The notes: a model not told the origin generated them from the letters alone. A stretch of DNA of 64,000 nucleotides from Pseudomonas pharyngis (GCF_021602345.1 NZ_BQID01000015.1:62001-126000); one strand, 5' to 3'; shown: positions 52,401 to 62,071, numbered from the stretch's first letter. Translations and numbers: made by a program.

Positions 52401-54151
52401 AGCATCAGCATTATCAGAGCCTGGATGCACCGCTCGTTGCAATCTGGAGGCACGAGTACGACCCCCTCAATCAGTGCGTAGCTACGACCCGCCCGGATGG
52501 TCACCGGGTGAGCTGGCTGACGTACGGCAGTGGGCATTTGCTTGCGTTGAAACTGGATGATCACGAGCTGGTCGGTTATGAGCGAGATGACCTACATCGT
52601 GAGGTCGTTCGTCATCAAGGCAATCGTCTGCGCCAGACTCAAAAATGGGACCCGGCAGGTCGCCTGCAGGAGCAATTGCTAGGCCGAAGTGATGACAATT
52701 CCACTTTGCTCAAGCGCGAATACAAATACGATGCGGTCGGCCAGTTGACCGAGCTAAACGACACGCGTCGCGGACCGCTGTCCTATCGTTACGATCCAGT
52801 CGGAAGACTGATCAGTGCAGCAAGCCGCCTCGGGGTTGAGAAATTCGCTTTCGATCCTGCCAGTAACCTGCTCGACGAAAAGGTGGCAGAAGTACGGCGG
52901 CCTCTTGATCAGGCGCCAACGCGTAGTCGGTTGGTAGACAATCTGCTACGGGAATACGTCGGCACCCATTACGAATATGACGATCGCGGCAATCAAACAC
53001 TGCGTTGGCACGATGGTCAACGCAGTCGATTGCAATGGGATCTGTTCGATAGGTTGGTTCATTTCGAGGATGATCGTCTCTCGGTCAAATACGCCTACGA
53101 CGCCTTGGGTCGCCGGCTATACAAGCATTCAACCGCCCATTATAGAAATCGTCCTGAAGCAGGTTCTCACTGGAATAAAAATGAGCAGGGACGTGTTCAG
53201 CGTTTGCTTGGCTGTGGCCTGACTTTGTACGGGTGGGACGGAGATAATCTTTCCTGGGAAAGCAGTCCTGCGCCTATTGATGGGGGAACTGGCCGCACAG
53301 TCCACTACGTTTATGAACCCGGCACGTTTGTTCCGGTGGCTCAAGCGATCAGACACGCCTCGATTGATTTGTTAAGCCAGCCTGAATATGTCGGTGGCGA
53401 GAGTCTTGAAGATGACCCGCTTTGGAGTCATGTACCCAAAGCACAACCGTTTGATGCTTTAGCCTGGTATCAGTGTGATCATTTAGGCACACCATTGGAG
53501 CTTACCGATCAGGACGGTCAGGTCGCCTGGAGCGCTCAATACAAGGCGTGGGGACAGGCAAAAGAACAGACATCAGCCACAGCAGTACGGCATGGGCTGA
53601 ACAATCCAATTCGTTTCCAAGGTCAGTACCACGATCATGAAACAGGCTTGCACTACAACCGATACAGGTACTACGACCCCCATGTAGGTCGCTTCATCTC
53701 AAAGGATCCGATAGGTCTGAGGGGGGGCATAAACCTTCATCAATACGCACCTAACCCAACCCAATGGGTAGACCCTTTAGGGCTGGTGAAGAAACCGCCA
53801 TCCAAGCGCGCCCTAAAAGACGGCGCTGGAGCATCGCCTCAAGATATCGCTGCGAGTAAGGTCGGCGGAGGCAGTCGAAAAGGGCAGGCGGCTTGTCGCA
53901 AAAAACTCATTGATAAAAGTAAGCCAGTGGGCGTTTACAAGTGCTGGCGGTGTGGACATACCTCTACCAATCCTGATGACATGCACTTGGGGCATAAGAA
54001 TGTGGCCACCTCAAATGGGGGCAACCTTGCCGATGTCAACGTAGATCTTGAGGGCGCGTCGTGTAACCTGAGTGCGGGAAATAGCGGTTACGTGAAGGAA
54101 GGGATGTCGTGTGTCGAACGTGGAAGTTGTGGAGCGCCATATGGACGATAA
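49466..54151 (+). CDS. RHS-repeat T6SS effector 1 with HNH-like nuclease tip
   Basis: 1561 residues. The N-terminal 330 residues carry two hydrophobic segments (LPVVGNIMALVDALGDIVTL; WVSLGINLIGVLPAPPTMAAARM) and helical spacers. The RHS entry block FALGSESLSHTDFSLPGPFPIEWVRTYSS is near 355; then come many YD repeats to about 1430, closing with NPIRFQGQYHDHETGLHYNRYRYYDPHVGRFISKDPIGL. The variable tip (about 1440-1561) has CWRCGHTSTN, HLGHKNVATSNGGN and EGASCNLSAGN, a Cys-containing HNH-type pattern, suggesting a DNase toxin. The DPLGL junction before the tip is the usual cut site. The cognate immunity gene overlaps its end. Confidence 0.88.
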   Translation: MTEAAVAKKREPQVAVVPLNTLDVQDVGRGAARFDAWLRSISGDVVTLDRIKGVAGSLPVVGNIMALVDALGDIVTLTKSKQRELLDWVSLGINLIGVLPAPPTMAAARMSLRPTLFLVRQELRNSAKMLLGDSMIEVLVGHLNATIVGTIDDFVKQAQGKLSGILADAGNLGASAVNEIAKGLEAVVNGKLDAKGDARAAGQKITAAGNQLLSDPKAAISNIFGAAFSAYKAVGKGVANSAAKNLLPDQAKKLVMTHTGTLRAMGPEIKNQLSKLGDPGTRHSIGWLLQMLSGAVVTWRKRRGHGQSASVKPNATSKAQSKAGEGRLEASSRQAPANANANGQKNGACAGTCNSISFALGSESLSHTDFSLPGPFPIEWVRTYSSRFDAFDNGELGARWVTEFTTRFDCKGDGLVFFGADGRSIDFPLPKVGLYHYDPVENLTLVRSGEDQLLVCFGFERKETYVRRGRSFWLTDVKMRSGAGLMLHYEHRHGDALVLSDLITYQGDITQVHLHVGTLLDDHGRLAGLWEIRDGAPVRQLCNYQYNIHGDLIQAQDENGAAWSYHYQHHLLTRYTDRTGRGLNLEWDGHTSHAKAVREWADDGSFDTRLEWDENIRLTYVTDAHGNETWHYYDIKGYTYRIRYPDERSEWFFRDDAKNIIRHVHADGTSDRYSYDERGNLLEHISPDGSVAHYAYDDLNQLIKVSDAEGGQWQRAYDDAGNLVESVDPLGNKTEYAYDKAGQLIAIKDAIGNEKALEYNDAGQLLKYTDCSGKTSEWEYNDRGQMICFTDAAGQSTEYEYKAGHIALITHPDKTQERFERDAEGRLLAHIDGLDRCTTWSYNAAGLIAERVDACEQTLRYRWDRLGRLVALENENEQRTQFHYDPVGRLLEEKGFDGVATRYQYDSESGRLARAISGERVISMSFDPMGRLVERHASLGNTSQSESFAYDGNGNMVLATNDQSRLLWFYDLAGNLIREHQHYQSLDAPLVAIWRHEYDPLNQCVATTRPDGHRVSWLTYGSGHLLALKLDDHELVGYERDDLHREVVRHQGNRLRQTQKWDPAGRLQEQLLGRSDDNSTLLKREYKYDAVGQLTELNDTRRGPLSYRYDPVGRLISAASRLGVEKFAFDPASNLLDEKVAEVRRPLDQAPTRSRLVDNLLREYVGTHYEYDDRGNQTLRWHDGQRSRLQWDLFDRLVHFEDDRLSVKYAYDALGRRLYKHSTAHYRNRPEAGSHWNKNEQGRVQRLLGCGLTLYGWDGDNLSWESSPAPIDGGTGRTVHYVYEPGTFVPVAQAIRHASIDLLSQPEYVGGESLEDDPLWSHVPKAQPFDALAWYQCDHLGTPLELTDQDGQVAWSAQYKAWGQAKEQTSATAVRHGLNNPIRFQGQYHDHETGLHYNRYRYYDPHVGRFISKDPIGLRGGINLHQYAPNPTQWVDPLGLVKKPPSKRALKDGAGASPQDIAASKVGGGSRKGQAACRKKLIDKSKPVGVYKCWRCGHTSTNPDDMHLGHKNVATSNGGNLADVNVDLEGASCNLSAGNSGYVKEGMSCVERGSCGAPYGR

Positions 54152-54623
54152 AGAATTGCCTGTACTGATTCAGGTGTTTGTATCAGATGACGGTGGCCCC
54201 GTATTCGAGGAGCTCCCTGCAATTGCGATGGGGCAGGATACATATGAGCTGTTGTCTTCACCTGGCCTTGCGCTGAATTTGGCTCGAGGTGATGTCATCT
54301 CGATAAAAAACAAAAACACTCACGCTGAAGTCCTCAAGCGCGGAGGGAATTTTTGTATTCATATCTACGCCGATTTCATCCCCGAGGACGTCATTGCTCA
54401 GCTCGAATCTGATGTCGGCAATGAGCTGGGTGGAACACTTGATGGCGTTTTCGAAGGCAATCTTTCGTTGGCTGTGCCGTCCAGCAACGGGATGGACAGA
54501 ATCAATGAGTTCTTTGATCGCTTCCGCGAGAAAACCGGCCTCGAATGGTATTACGCCAACGTCTACAAGAACATTGATGATGAAGAGGATGAAACGCTGC
54601 TGAATTGGTGGCTGCAGAGCTGA
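54111..54623 (+). CDS. DUF4265-like immunity protein for RHS effector 1
   Basis: A 170-residue acidic protein: PVLIQVFVSDDGGPVFEELPAIAMGQDTYELLSSPGLALNLARGDVISIKNKNTHAEVLKRGGNFCIHIYAD, the order seen in DUF4265 proteins, then a helical C-terminal half. It starts at GTG 54111 inside the toxin gene, with AAGGAAGGG upstream, giving a 41-nt overlap; an ATG at 54141 is the alternative. A small acidic protein at the 3' end of a polymorphic toxin gene is the normal place for immunity. Confidence 0.75.
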   Translation: MSNVEVVERHMDDKELPVLIQVFVSDDGGPVFEELPAIAMGQDTYELLSSPGLALNLARGDVISIKNKNTHAEVLKRGGNFCIHIYADFIPEDVIAQLESDVGNELGGTLDGVFEGNLSLAVPSSNGMDRINEFFDRFREKTGLEWYYANVYKNIDDEEDETLLNWWLQS

Positions 54624-54860
54624 TTGATTCGAAGAGTGATCTCGCTGACAACAATCGAAGCTTGGCTACGCAAGCTTGGATAAACACAAATGTGTCGCCT
54701 AGATCTACGAAACGCAGTGTGAGATCGAAGGGCGCGTGACAGGTCGGTAGTGACTGCGGCGCGCTTTATCGGCCAGCCAGAAAATATGAACGAGGGCGAC
54801 CCTCTTTCGAACGTTTGCCTGGCCGATATAAATCCAAGATTTAGTCAAAGGAGTGACACC

Positions 54861-55124
54861 ATGAAAGATGTTATTCGCTTAGGCGACTCCACCACTCACG
54901 GTGGCAAAGTGCTCGAAGCCTTCTCCCGAACCGACCTCAACGGCAAGCCTATTGCTGGCGTCGGTCACAAAGTTAGCTGTCCGCTTTGCAAAGGGGTTTT
55001 CCCCATTGCAGAAGGCAGCAGCACCTACACCGTTGATGGTACGCCCATCGCTCTGGACGGTATGAAAACTGCCTGTGGCGCCGCGCTCATTGCGAGCGGT
55101 CCGAAAGGCGCAGTGATCAGCTGA
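54861..55124 (+). CDS. PAAR-domain spike-tip protein
   Basis: An 87-residue PAAR protein: MKDVIRLGDSTTHGGKVLEAF..., GKPIAGVGHKVSCPLCKGVFPIAEGSSTYTVDGTPIALDGMKTACGAALIAS. It should cap the VgrG spike and hold a zinc ion by the His/Cys residues visible. AAAGGAG ribosome site. It sits between the two RHS genes, neither of which encodes its own PAAR domain, so it may load the second RHS effector or both. Confidence 0.9.
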   Translation: MKDVIRLGDSTTHGGKVLEAFSRTDLNGKPIAGVGHKVSCPLCKGVFPIAEGSSTYTVDGTPIALDGMKTACGAALIASGPKGAVIS

Positions 55125-55245
55125 TCGACCTGACTACATCCTGGTTTCATTGCCAACGAGAGGCGACGTGCAGACGTAGGCCTCCTGGCGATGAGCCTCA
55201 TGACATCTCTGAATTCCCGAGCCTACTGGCTGGTAAGACGCTTCC

Positions 55246-58200
55246 ATGACGACCAATATCGCTGTTGCAACCAAACGTGAACCACAAGTCGCCGTTGTTC
55301 CGCTGAATCTGATCATGGTGGAAGATGTGGGTCGAAGTGCGGCTCAATTCGATGTTTGGTTACGAGAGATCAGTGGCGATCTGGTGACATTGGAGCGCAT
55401 CAAGACGGTCGCCGGTGCGCTGCCTGTTGTCGGCAATATCATGGCGCTGGTCGATGCACTGAACGATGTGGTGACACTCTCGAACAGCCCACGACAAGAT
55501 CCTCTCAACTGGGTCAGTCTCGGGATCAACCTGATCGGTGTCTTGCCGATGCCGCCGAACATGGCAGCCGCGCGCATGAGCTTGCGTCCGACATTGTTCC
55601 TTGTTCGCCAGGAGGTCGCGAAGGTCGGCAAGCTGGTGTTGGGCGATGCGTTGATCAACGTCGTGGTCGGTCATCTGAACGCTGACATTGTTGGTGTGAT
55701 CGATGATTTCGTTAAGCAGGCACAAGCCAAACTCAAGGAGCTGCTCAATGATGCAGGAGAGCTTGGCGAAAAGATCCTCAATGAAATTGCTGTTGGGTTA
55801 GAGCGCGTCGTAAACGGACAGCTCGATGCCAAAGGCAATTTAAAAGAAGCCGGGGAGATGGCAAGCGCTGCCAGCGATCAATTGCTACATGATCCTTTGA
55901 GCGCTATCAGCAATATCTTCGGCGCCGCGGCAAACGTTTACAAAGCAGCGGGCAAAGGCGTTGCCAACAGTGCGGCCGAGCATCTGTTGCCTGAACAAGC
56001 AAAGAAAAAAGTTCTGATTCATACGAAATCACTGCGCGCCATGGGACCCGAGCTGCGCACGCAGTTGAACAAGTTGAGTGACCCGGCCGTTCAAAGCTCG
56101 ATTGGCGCGCTGTTGGTCGTACTGGCCAGCGCGGTTGCAGCGTGGCGTATGCGCAACGCACACGGCCAGGGCGGTAACGTCAAACCGGGCATGACTAGCC
56201 AATCCCGACGCGTTGCCAGCGATGGCAAGGTTGAAGTAAGCCGGGCTGAGTCGAAGCCGAAGACGCGCCCCAATGATGAGAAAAATGAAGTATGTCCTGC
56301 GACCTGCAAGCGCATCAGCTTTGCCATGGGTACAGAGACGTTTGATCACTCGGATTTCAGCTTGCCCGGCGCTTTCCCCATTGATTGGACCCGCACGTAT
56401 TGCTCGGACTTGAGCGCCTATGATTCGGGCATCTTGGGCGCGCGCTGGATCACTCCGTTCACGACTCGCATCGATGAGCAGGACGATGGTCTGGTGTTCC
56501 ACAATGCAGACGGCCGAAGCCATAGCTATCCGTTACCTAAGATCGGTCAGTTTCATTACGACGCGATTGAAAACATCACTTTGCTGCATGTCAGCGAGGG
56601 ACAGTTGCTGCTATGCCGGGGTTTCGATCGCAAGGAAACCTACATCCGTCATGGGCTTTGCTACCTGCTAGTAGGTGTTGTATTGCGTAGTGGCGCCGGA
56701 ATCATGCTGCACCATGAGCATCGACACGGTGATGCTCCCGTACTGTCCGACCTGATTACCTATCAGGAAAATGACATCACCAAGGTGCATCGTCACCTCG
56801 GCACGCTGATCGATGCGCATGGACAATTGACCGGCCTCTGGGAGATCCGTGACGGGGCGCCACAGCGTCAACTGTGCGCTTATGAGTATGACGCGCACGG
56901 CGATCTGACTCTTGCCCAGGATGAGAACGGTGCAGCTTGGTCGTATCAGTATGAACATCATCTGATCACGCGCTACACGGACCGGACCGGGCGCGGGATG
57001 AACTTGCAGTGGCAGGGCACGGGCTCTGATGCCAAGGCCGTGCGCGAGTGGGCCGATGACGGCAGTTTCGACACCCGTCTGGAATGGGATGAGAACATTC
57101 GTCTGACGTACGTAACGGATGCTCACGGTAACGAGACATGGCATTACTACGACAGCCTGGGCTACACGTATCGCATTCGTCACGCCGATGGCTTGTCGGA
57201 ATGGTTGTTCCGCGATGACGCCAAAAACGTCGTCCGGCATGTGCATCCCGATGGGGCCACTGACCGCTATAGCTACGATGAGCGCGGCAATCGGCTTGAG
57301 CATATTCGCGCCGACAATAGCGTGGTGCACTTCGCCTATGACGACCACGACCAACTCATCAAAATCATGGACGCGGAAGGCGGGCTATGGCTGCGCGCCT
57401 ATGATGACGCCGGCAACCTGGTTGAAACGGTCGATCCGCTCGGTAACAAGACTGAATACGCATATGACAAAAAAGGTCTGCCGATTGCCATCAAGGATGC
57501 CAACGGTAACGAGAAGACCCTCGAATACAATGACGCGGGTCAATTACTCAAGTATGTGGATTGCTCGGGCAAGATCAGTACATGGGAGTATGACGATCGC
57601 GGCTTGATGATCTGCGCAACGGATGCAGCAGGGCAGAGCACCGAATACGAATACAAGGCTGGGCAGGTAGCGCTTATCCGGCATCCGGACAAAACAGAGG
57701 AGCGTTTTGAGCGCGATGCTGAGGGCAGACTTCTGGCCCATGTCGACGGATTGGATCGCTGCACGACCTGGAGCTACACGGTAGCTGGTTTCGTCGAAGA
57801 ACGCGTGGACGCTGCCGAACAGACTCTGCGGTATCGGTGGGATCGTTTGGGACGTTTGCAGGCTCTGGAGAACCAGAATCAACGCTCGGCGCAATTTCTC
57901 TACGACCCAGTAGGACGCTTGTTGACCGAAACAGGCTTTGACGGACGTCTGACTCGCTACCAGTACGACATCGCTTCTGGACGCCTATCAAAGGTCGCCA
58001 CCGGTGACCGTGTTGTGACGGTAGCGTATGACGAGATGAGGCGTGTAACCGAGCGTCTAGCTTCGCTTGGCGACCAGTCTCAAGCGGAGCGTTACGCCTA
58101 TGACGGCAGGGGCAACATGATCCTCGCCAGTAACGCAGACAGCCAAGTGCAATGGTTCCATGACATGGCCGGCAATATGGTGCGTGAGCATCAGCACTAC

Positions 58201-59946
58201 CTCGGTTTGGACAAGCCACTGGTTGCTGTTTGGCAGCACGAGTACGACGTGCTCAACCAACGTGTGGCCACGATCCGTCCTGATGGGCATCGGGTCAGTT
58301 GGTTGACCTACGGCAGCGGTCATCTCTTGGCATTGCGCCTGAACGAGCATGAGTTGCTTGGCTATGAGCGCGACGACCTGCATCGCGAAGTGGCTCGGCA
58401 TCAAGGTAATCGTCTTGTGCAGACGCAGAAGTGGGACCCGGCCGGGCGCCTGCAAGAGCAACTGTTGGGGCGTAGTGATGACAAGTCGGTTTTGCTTAAG
58501 CGTGAGTACGCCTACGACGCCGCAGGGCAACTGAACGAAATCAACGATACGCGCCGTGGCCAGTTGTCCTATCGCTATGATCCGGTGAGCCGGTTGTTGA
58601 GCGCAGTGAGTCGTTTGGGTGTTGAAACCTTCGACTTTGACCCGGCGGGTAACCTGCTTGATGAGAAAGCGGCAGAGAGTCGGCGGCCTTTGGAGTTGAC
58701 TCCCCCACGCAGCAAGTTAGTCGATAACCTGCTGCGCGAGTATGCAGGGACTCACTACGAATACGATGAGCGTGGTAACCAGATAAAGCGTTGGTGCGAT
58801 GGTGCTTACAGCCAGATGCGTTGGGATCTGTTTGATCGGCTGGTGCATTTTGAGGACTCAAGGCTTTCGGTGGAGTTTGCCTACGACGCCCTTGGTCGAC
58901 GTTTATCCAAGAATTCGAAGGTCCACTACAAGCAGCGGCCGGCGGCAGGCTCACTGTGGAATAGCGCTGAGCACGCTCGATTGCAGCGAGAGCACGGCTG
59001 TGGCTTTACGTTGTACGGTTGGGATGGCGATAACTTGGCTTGGGAAAGTCGTGCTCCTCAGCAGGATGGGGAGGCGGGCCGCACTATTCATTACGTGTTT
59101 GAGCCCGGAACATTCATTCCTGTTGCTCAGGCGATGTCGAATCATTCCATTAATCTGATGGGATTGCCTGACTACGATGAGGATTACAGCTTAGAGGATG
59201 ATCCGCTTTGGAATCGTTCCGCAGTATCGCCCCCAATCGATGTATTGAATTGGTACCAATGCGACCATTTGGGCACTCCTTTGGAGATGACCGATCAGAA
59301 TGGTGACGTCGTATGGAGCGCTCAGTACAAGGCCTGGGGTGAGATTCGGGAGGAGCAGTCGCATTGGGCGAAGCAGCAGGGCATTGCAAATCCTATCCGA
59401 TTCCAAGGGCAGTACCATGATCATGAGACGGGGCTGCATTACAACAGGCATCGCTACTACGACCCGTCAGTGGGACGTTTCATAAGTCAAGATCCTATTG
59501 GTTACGAAGGGGGACTCAACCTTTACCAGTATGTTCCGAATCCTACTGGGTGGACTGACCCGCGCGGGCTGGCTCGTCAAAAAGGAATTACGCCGAACAA
59601 CAAAGGCACACGCACTACAATCGAGTCGGGTAATCTGCAAGCACCGGAGGTTGGATACAGCACGAAAGCAGGTGGGGAAGGTATTCAGCATCCTGTGGTT
59701 CAAGAGCTCTATGAATCGATACCAGACGATCAACGTTCTCCTTTTATTCATGGGCACTGCGGAGAAGCGGATGCGCTGAGTAAGATTGCCAAGGCTAACG
59801 ATGTCAAATCTGTCGAAGCTTTGAGAGATATTACGAACGGCTCAACATCTACGACCGTAAGGAATGATGGTAAACAGTTGAAGTTTTGCCGATCTTGCGC
59901 ACAAGTTATGGGTAAGCTCGGCGTATGTGATGGAGTTAAAGAATGA
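55246..59946 (+). CDS. RHS-repeat T6SS effector 2 with deaminase-like tip
   Basis: 1566 residues, a close paralogue of effector 1 from the first residues through the RHS core (for example the shared REPQVAVVPLN start and FRFQ-like QGQYHDHETGLHYNR end). The tip after WTDPRGL (about 1445-1566) is unrelated to that of effector 1: SPFIHGHCGEADALSKIA and FCRSCAQVMGKLGV form the zinc-site pair (H/C-x-E and CxxC) of YwqJ-type nucleic-acid deaminases. It therefore probably edits DNA or RNA bases in rival bacteria. Its stop overlaps the immunity start (ATGA). Confidence 0.86.
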   Translation: MTTNIAVATKREPQVAVVPLNLIMVEDVGRSAAQFDVWLREISGDLVTLERIKTVAGALPVVGNIMALVDALNDVVTLSNSPRQDPLNWVSLGINLIGVLPMPPNMAAARMSLRPTLFLVRQEVAKVGKLVLGDALINVVVGHLNADIVGVIDDFVKQAQAKLKELLNDAGELGEKILNEIAVGLERVVNGQLDAKGNLKEAGEMASAASDQLLHDPLSAISNIFGAAANVYKAAGKGVANSAAEHLLPEQAKKKVLIHTKSLRAMGPELRTQLNKLSDPAVQSSIGALLVVLASAVAAWRMRNAHGQGGNVKPGMTSQSRRVASDGKVEVSRAESKPKTRPNDEKNEVCPATCKRISFAMGTETFDHSDFSLPGAFPIDWTRTYCSDLSAYDSGILGARWITPFTTRIDEQDDGLVFHNADGRSHSYPLPKIGQFHYDAIENITLLHVSEGQLLLCRGFDRKETYIRHGLCYLLVGVVLRSGAGIMLHHEHRHGDAPVLSDLITYQENDITKVHRHLGTLIDAHGQLTGLWEIRDGAPQRQLCAYEYDAHGDLTLAQDENGAAWSYQYEHHLITRYTDRTGRGMNLQWQGTGSDAKAVREWADDGSFDTRLEWDENIRLTYVTDAHGNETWHYYDSLGYTYRIRHADGLSEWLFRDDAKNVVRHVHPDGATDRYSYDERGNRLEHIRADNSVVHFAYDDHDQLIKIMDAEGGLWLRAYDDAGNLVETVDPLGNKTEYAYDKKGLPIAIKDANGNEKTLEYNDAGQLLKYVDCSGKISTWEYDDRGLMICATDAAGQSTEYEYKAGQVALIRHPDKTEERFERDAEGRLLAHVDGLDRCTTWSYTVAGFVEERVDAAEQTLRYRWDRLGRLQALENQNQRSAQFLYDPVGRLLTETGFDGRLTRYQYDIASGRLSKVATGDRVVTVAYDEMRRVTERLASLGDQSQAERYAYDGRGNMILASNADSQVQWFHDMAGNMVREHQHYLGLDKPLVAVWQHEYDVLNQRVATIRPDGHRVSWLTYGSGHLLALRLNEHELLGYERDDLHREVARHQGNRLVQTQKWDPAGRLQEQLLGRSDDKSVLLKREYAYDAAGQLNEINDTRRGQLSYRYDPVSRLLSAVSRLGVETFDFDPAGNLLDEKAAESRRPLELTPPRSKLVDNLLREYAGTHYEYDERGNQIKRWCDGAYSQMRWDLFDRLVHFEDSRLSVEFAYDALGRRLSKNSKVHYKQRPAAGSLWNSAEHARLQREHGCGFTLYGWDGDNLAWESRAPQQDGEAGRTIHYVFEPGTFIPVAQAMSNHSINLMGLPDYDEDYSLEDDPLWNRSAVSPPIDVLNWYQCDHLGTPLEMTDQNGDVVWSAQYKAWGEIREEQSHWAKQQGIANPIRFQGQYHDHETGLHYNRHRYYDPSVGRFISQDPIGYEGGLNLYQYVPNPTGWTDPRGLARQKGITPNNKGTRTTIESGNLQAPEVGYSTKAGGEGIQHPVVQELYESIPDDQRSPFIHGHCGEADALSKIAKANDVKSVEALRDITNGSTSTTVRNDGKQLKFCRSCAQVMGKLGVCDGVKE

Positions 59947-60419
59947 GTGATGAAAAAGAAATTGAAGAAGTCGAAAATCTTGAGGCGCGTCTCCTTGCCG
60001 CCGGCGTATCCATTAATCAATTAGTGCGGTGCTACGCGGATTTTTTGCTTCATTTGATTGAAGGCGACGCTTTAAGTAGTATTTCTTCTGCAAAACTCGA
60101 TCTTATGTCTAACTACTTGAGTAAGGCCGTAACTCCTGGAGTAGTTGAGTCTAGTCAGGAGCAAAGGAAGGGGTTCTTTGTCGATCTTTGGCCAATTGAA
60201 AGGCAATATAGAGAATCGGATCCAGCATTCGCGAATTTCGTACGATGTGTAATCTGTTGCTTCGGAAATCAGGAAGACTGGGAGCAGGATGATACAGGAG
60301 AGGCCACACCTTTATGGTATTTTCTTTTCTATATCAAGAAGGTTTGTCCCGAAATAAAAAACGAATTTTTACAGTATTTTGAAGGTGTTTTTAGTGAGCG
60401 TGGATTATCTGAAAGGTAG
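59943..60419 (+). CDS. immunity protein for RHS effector 2
   Basis: A 158-residue acidic helical protein (MSDEKEIEEVENLEARLLAAGVSINQLVRCYADFLLHLIEGD..., GFFVDLWPIERQYRESDPAFANFVRCVICCFGN, TPLWYFLFYIKKV). I do not recognise its family. The ATGA overlap with the toxin gene and its size make it the cognate immunity protein. Codon use is more AT-rich than the rhs core, as is usual for horizontally exchanged toxin-tip/immunity pairs. Confidence 0.72.
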   Translation: MSDEKEIEEVENLEARLLAAGVSINQLVRCYADFLLHLIEGDALSSISSAKLDLMSNYLSKAVTPGVVESSQEQRKGFFVDLWPIERQYRESDPAFANFVRCVICCFGNQEDWEQDDTGEATPLWYFLFYIKKVCPEIKNEFLQYFEGVFSERGLSER

Positions 60420-60785
60420 TGTATAGCTGTCGGCAGTTATTTGCGCGACAGTGGAAAGCTCCTTGGCGCTGAAAACGCTCGTGAACTATTATCCTTCGCG
60501 AACGGCAGTTTTCGGCCATAAGCGGACACTTGAGAGTGTAATCTTGAAACACCTTTGCAGCCATTGATCACCGGCAGAAATCGGCCTATATCGCTGTTCA
60601 ATGGTGCCCATCGAGCAGTGGGGAAGTCATCTCCCTACTGCTTTCGATTGTGCTCATAGAAGCGTTCACGAAGCTCAAGGCGACGCAGTCTTCTCCTTCA
60701 CATCATAGTTTTTTTTCTTCGCAAAAACGCCACCAACGACTGTCGGCTCTATAAATAAAATCTTTCTCTTGCTAGCTCCAGGGCC
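60420..60785. other. 366-nt region after the second immunity gene, no gene seen
   Basis: No coding frame I can support. It contains TTTTCGGCCATAAGCGGACA (near 60508-60527), a phrase I have met repeatedly in Pseudomonas intergenic DNA, possibly a mobile-element remnant. The boundary marks a change to AT-rich, minus-strand genes. Confidence 0.3.
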
Positions 60786-61793
60786 CTAGGGCTGCATCCG
60801 AAAATGTCCCTTTCTCCAATGTGTACGCTTTTCCTTTACATTTCTCGCGTGATTATATCCTGCATCAGACTCATAGATAATATTATCCACTGGACTGATC
60901 ACAACTCTGTCATAGGTTTTCCGAAGCTTATCTTCATACTTACGAATCTTGCCTATGCCCTTCAGCGAAGTTATTTTTTTTCTCAACTCTTTACGCTCAT
61001 TGAAGGCTGTGTCGCGGTATTGCTTGCAGTTAATAAATAATAGAACCTTGGCCATGTGATTTAATGTTTCAGATAAATAACTCATATCACCTGTAAAATC
61101 ATCATCCTGGCCGTACGTCTCCTCAACTCGACTTAGCTCCTGTTTAATCGTTCTCATTCCATCCTGTATGTAAAACCCCTGCACCCGCAGCGCGTCATCC
61201 TCCACATGTGCTTTACCCAATGGCGAGCCGGTAAACATAAGATCCAGAATTCTTAGTGGCTTGCTTACATCCACAATCGGACTATCAATATAACGTCTCA
61301 TCTCCATTGTCCCCGGCTCGACCAGAGTCTCACTTATATATACACCTTCCAATATATGCTCATGTGTAAGTTCGTTATAGACTTTCAGTGAAGAGCTTCG
61401 ACTTTTCGTGAATTCGATATAACAAGTTTTAAATGGTGGGCGGAGGTAGTCGACTGGAACGTCGTCGCCGATCTCAGTTTGCTCCAAAATCTCATCAAGT
61501 AAATTTGATGTCGTCAAGATGTTGCCGTCCTGACGCCTAAACTTGTAAGAGTACAACGTAGTGCTAAGCGCGATTCCAGCCATATGATCTGTTACGTTAC
61601 CAGACCGGTGCAGAGAAAAAATATCAGGCCGCAGCCTCGTAATCGTCTGTGTTAAATAGTCTATGGAGCATGTTTCAATATCCAGCCCGGCGAAAGCTTC
61701 GTCGTAGACTTGGTCCATTGCTTGCGTGCTCATCTCAGAATATTTGGAACAGGTGATTCTCACCGGGTGTGGCAATTTGTATGTGATGTCCAT
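60786..61793 (-). CDS. uncharacterised accessory protein, perhaps AcrVA2-related
   Basis: A 335-residue soluble protein. Most of it matches nothing I can name (DITYKLPHPVRITCSKYSEMS..., HMAGIALSTTLYSYKFRR, LRVQGFYIQDGMRTIKQ, HMAKVLLFINCKQYRD). The very C-terminus, THWRKGHFRMQP, resembles the terminal HW-RGH-R-Q motif I associate with proteins annotated as AcrVA2-family, including phage anti-CRISPRs; the link is weak. ATG 61793 has GGAGG only 3 nt upstream; GTG 61811 is the alternative. AT-rich. Confidence 0.45.
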   Translation of the reverse strand: MDITYKLPHPVRITCSKYSEMSTQAMDQVYDEAFAGLDIETCSIDYLTQTITRLRPDIFSLHRSGNVTDHMAGIALSTTLYSYKFRRQDGNILTTSNLLDEILEQTEIGDDVPVDYLRPPFKTCYIEFTKSRSSSLKVYNELTHEHILEGVYISETLVEPGTMEMRRYIDSPIVDVSKPLRILDLMFTGSPLGKAHVEDDALRVQGFYIQDGMRTIKQELSRVEETYGQDDDFTGDMSYLSETLNHMAKVLLFINCKQYRDTAFNERKELRKKITSLKGIGKIRKYEDKLRKTYDRVVISPVDNIIYESDAGYNHARNVKEKRTHWRKGHFRMQP

Positions 61794-62071
61794 ATTCCTC
61801 CAAAAACTCACCAGTGAAACACAATAATAACCTATAGGAATCGTAGAGCGCTGAGCAATGAGCTTACGATATCACGGAAGTGGAACAGCTATTTCCAAAT
61901 AGAACTTCTTTTGAGTATCCCCCTTCTAGCTGGTCTTTATTGAGCGCACGCTTTCATAGGGTTTCTAGGAGGTGAAGGTGATCCAAATGGCACCACTGTC
62001 GGGAGACATAGGTGCCAAGGATGCACTTCACCCTTTGAAAAGGTGTGGCCGTTAGAAAGTTAAGATTCTGA

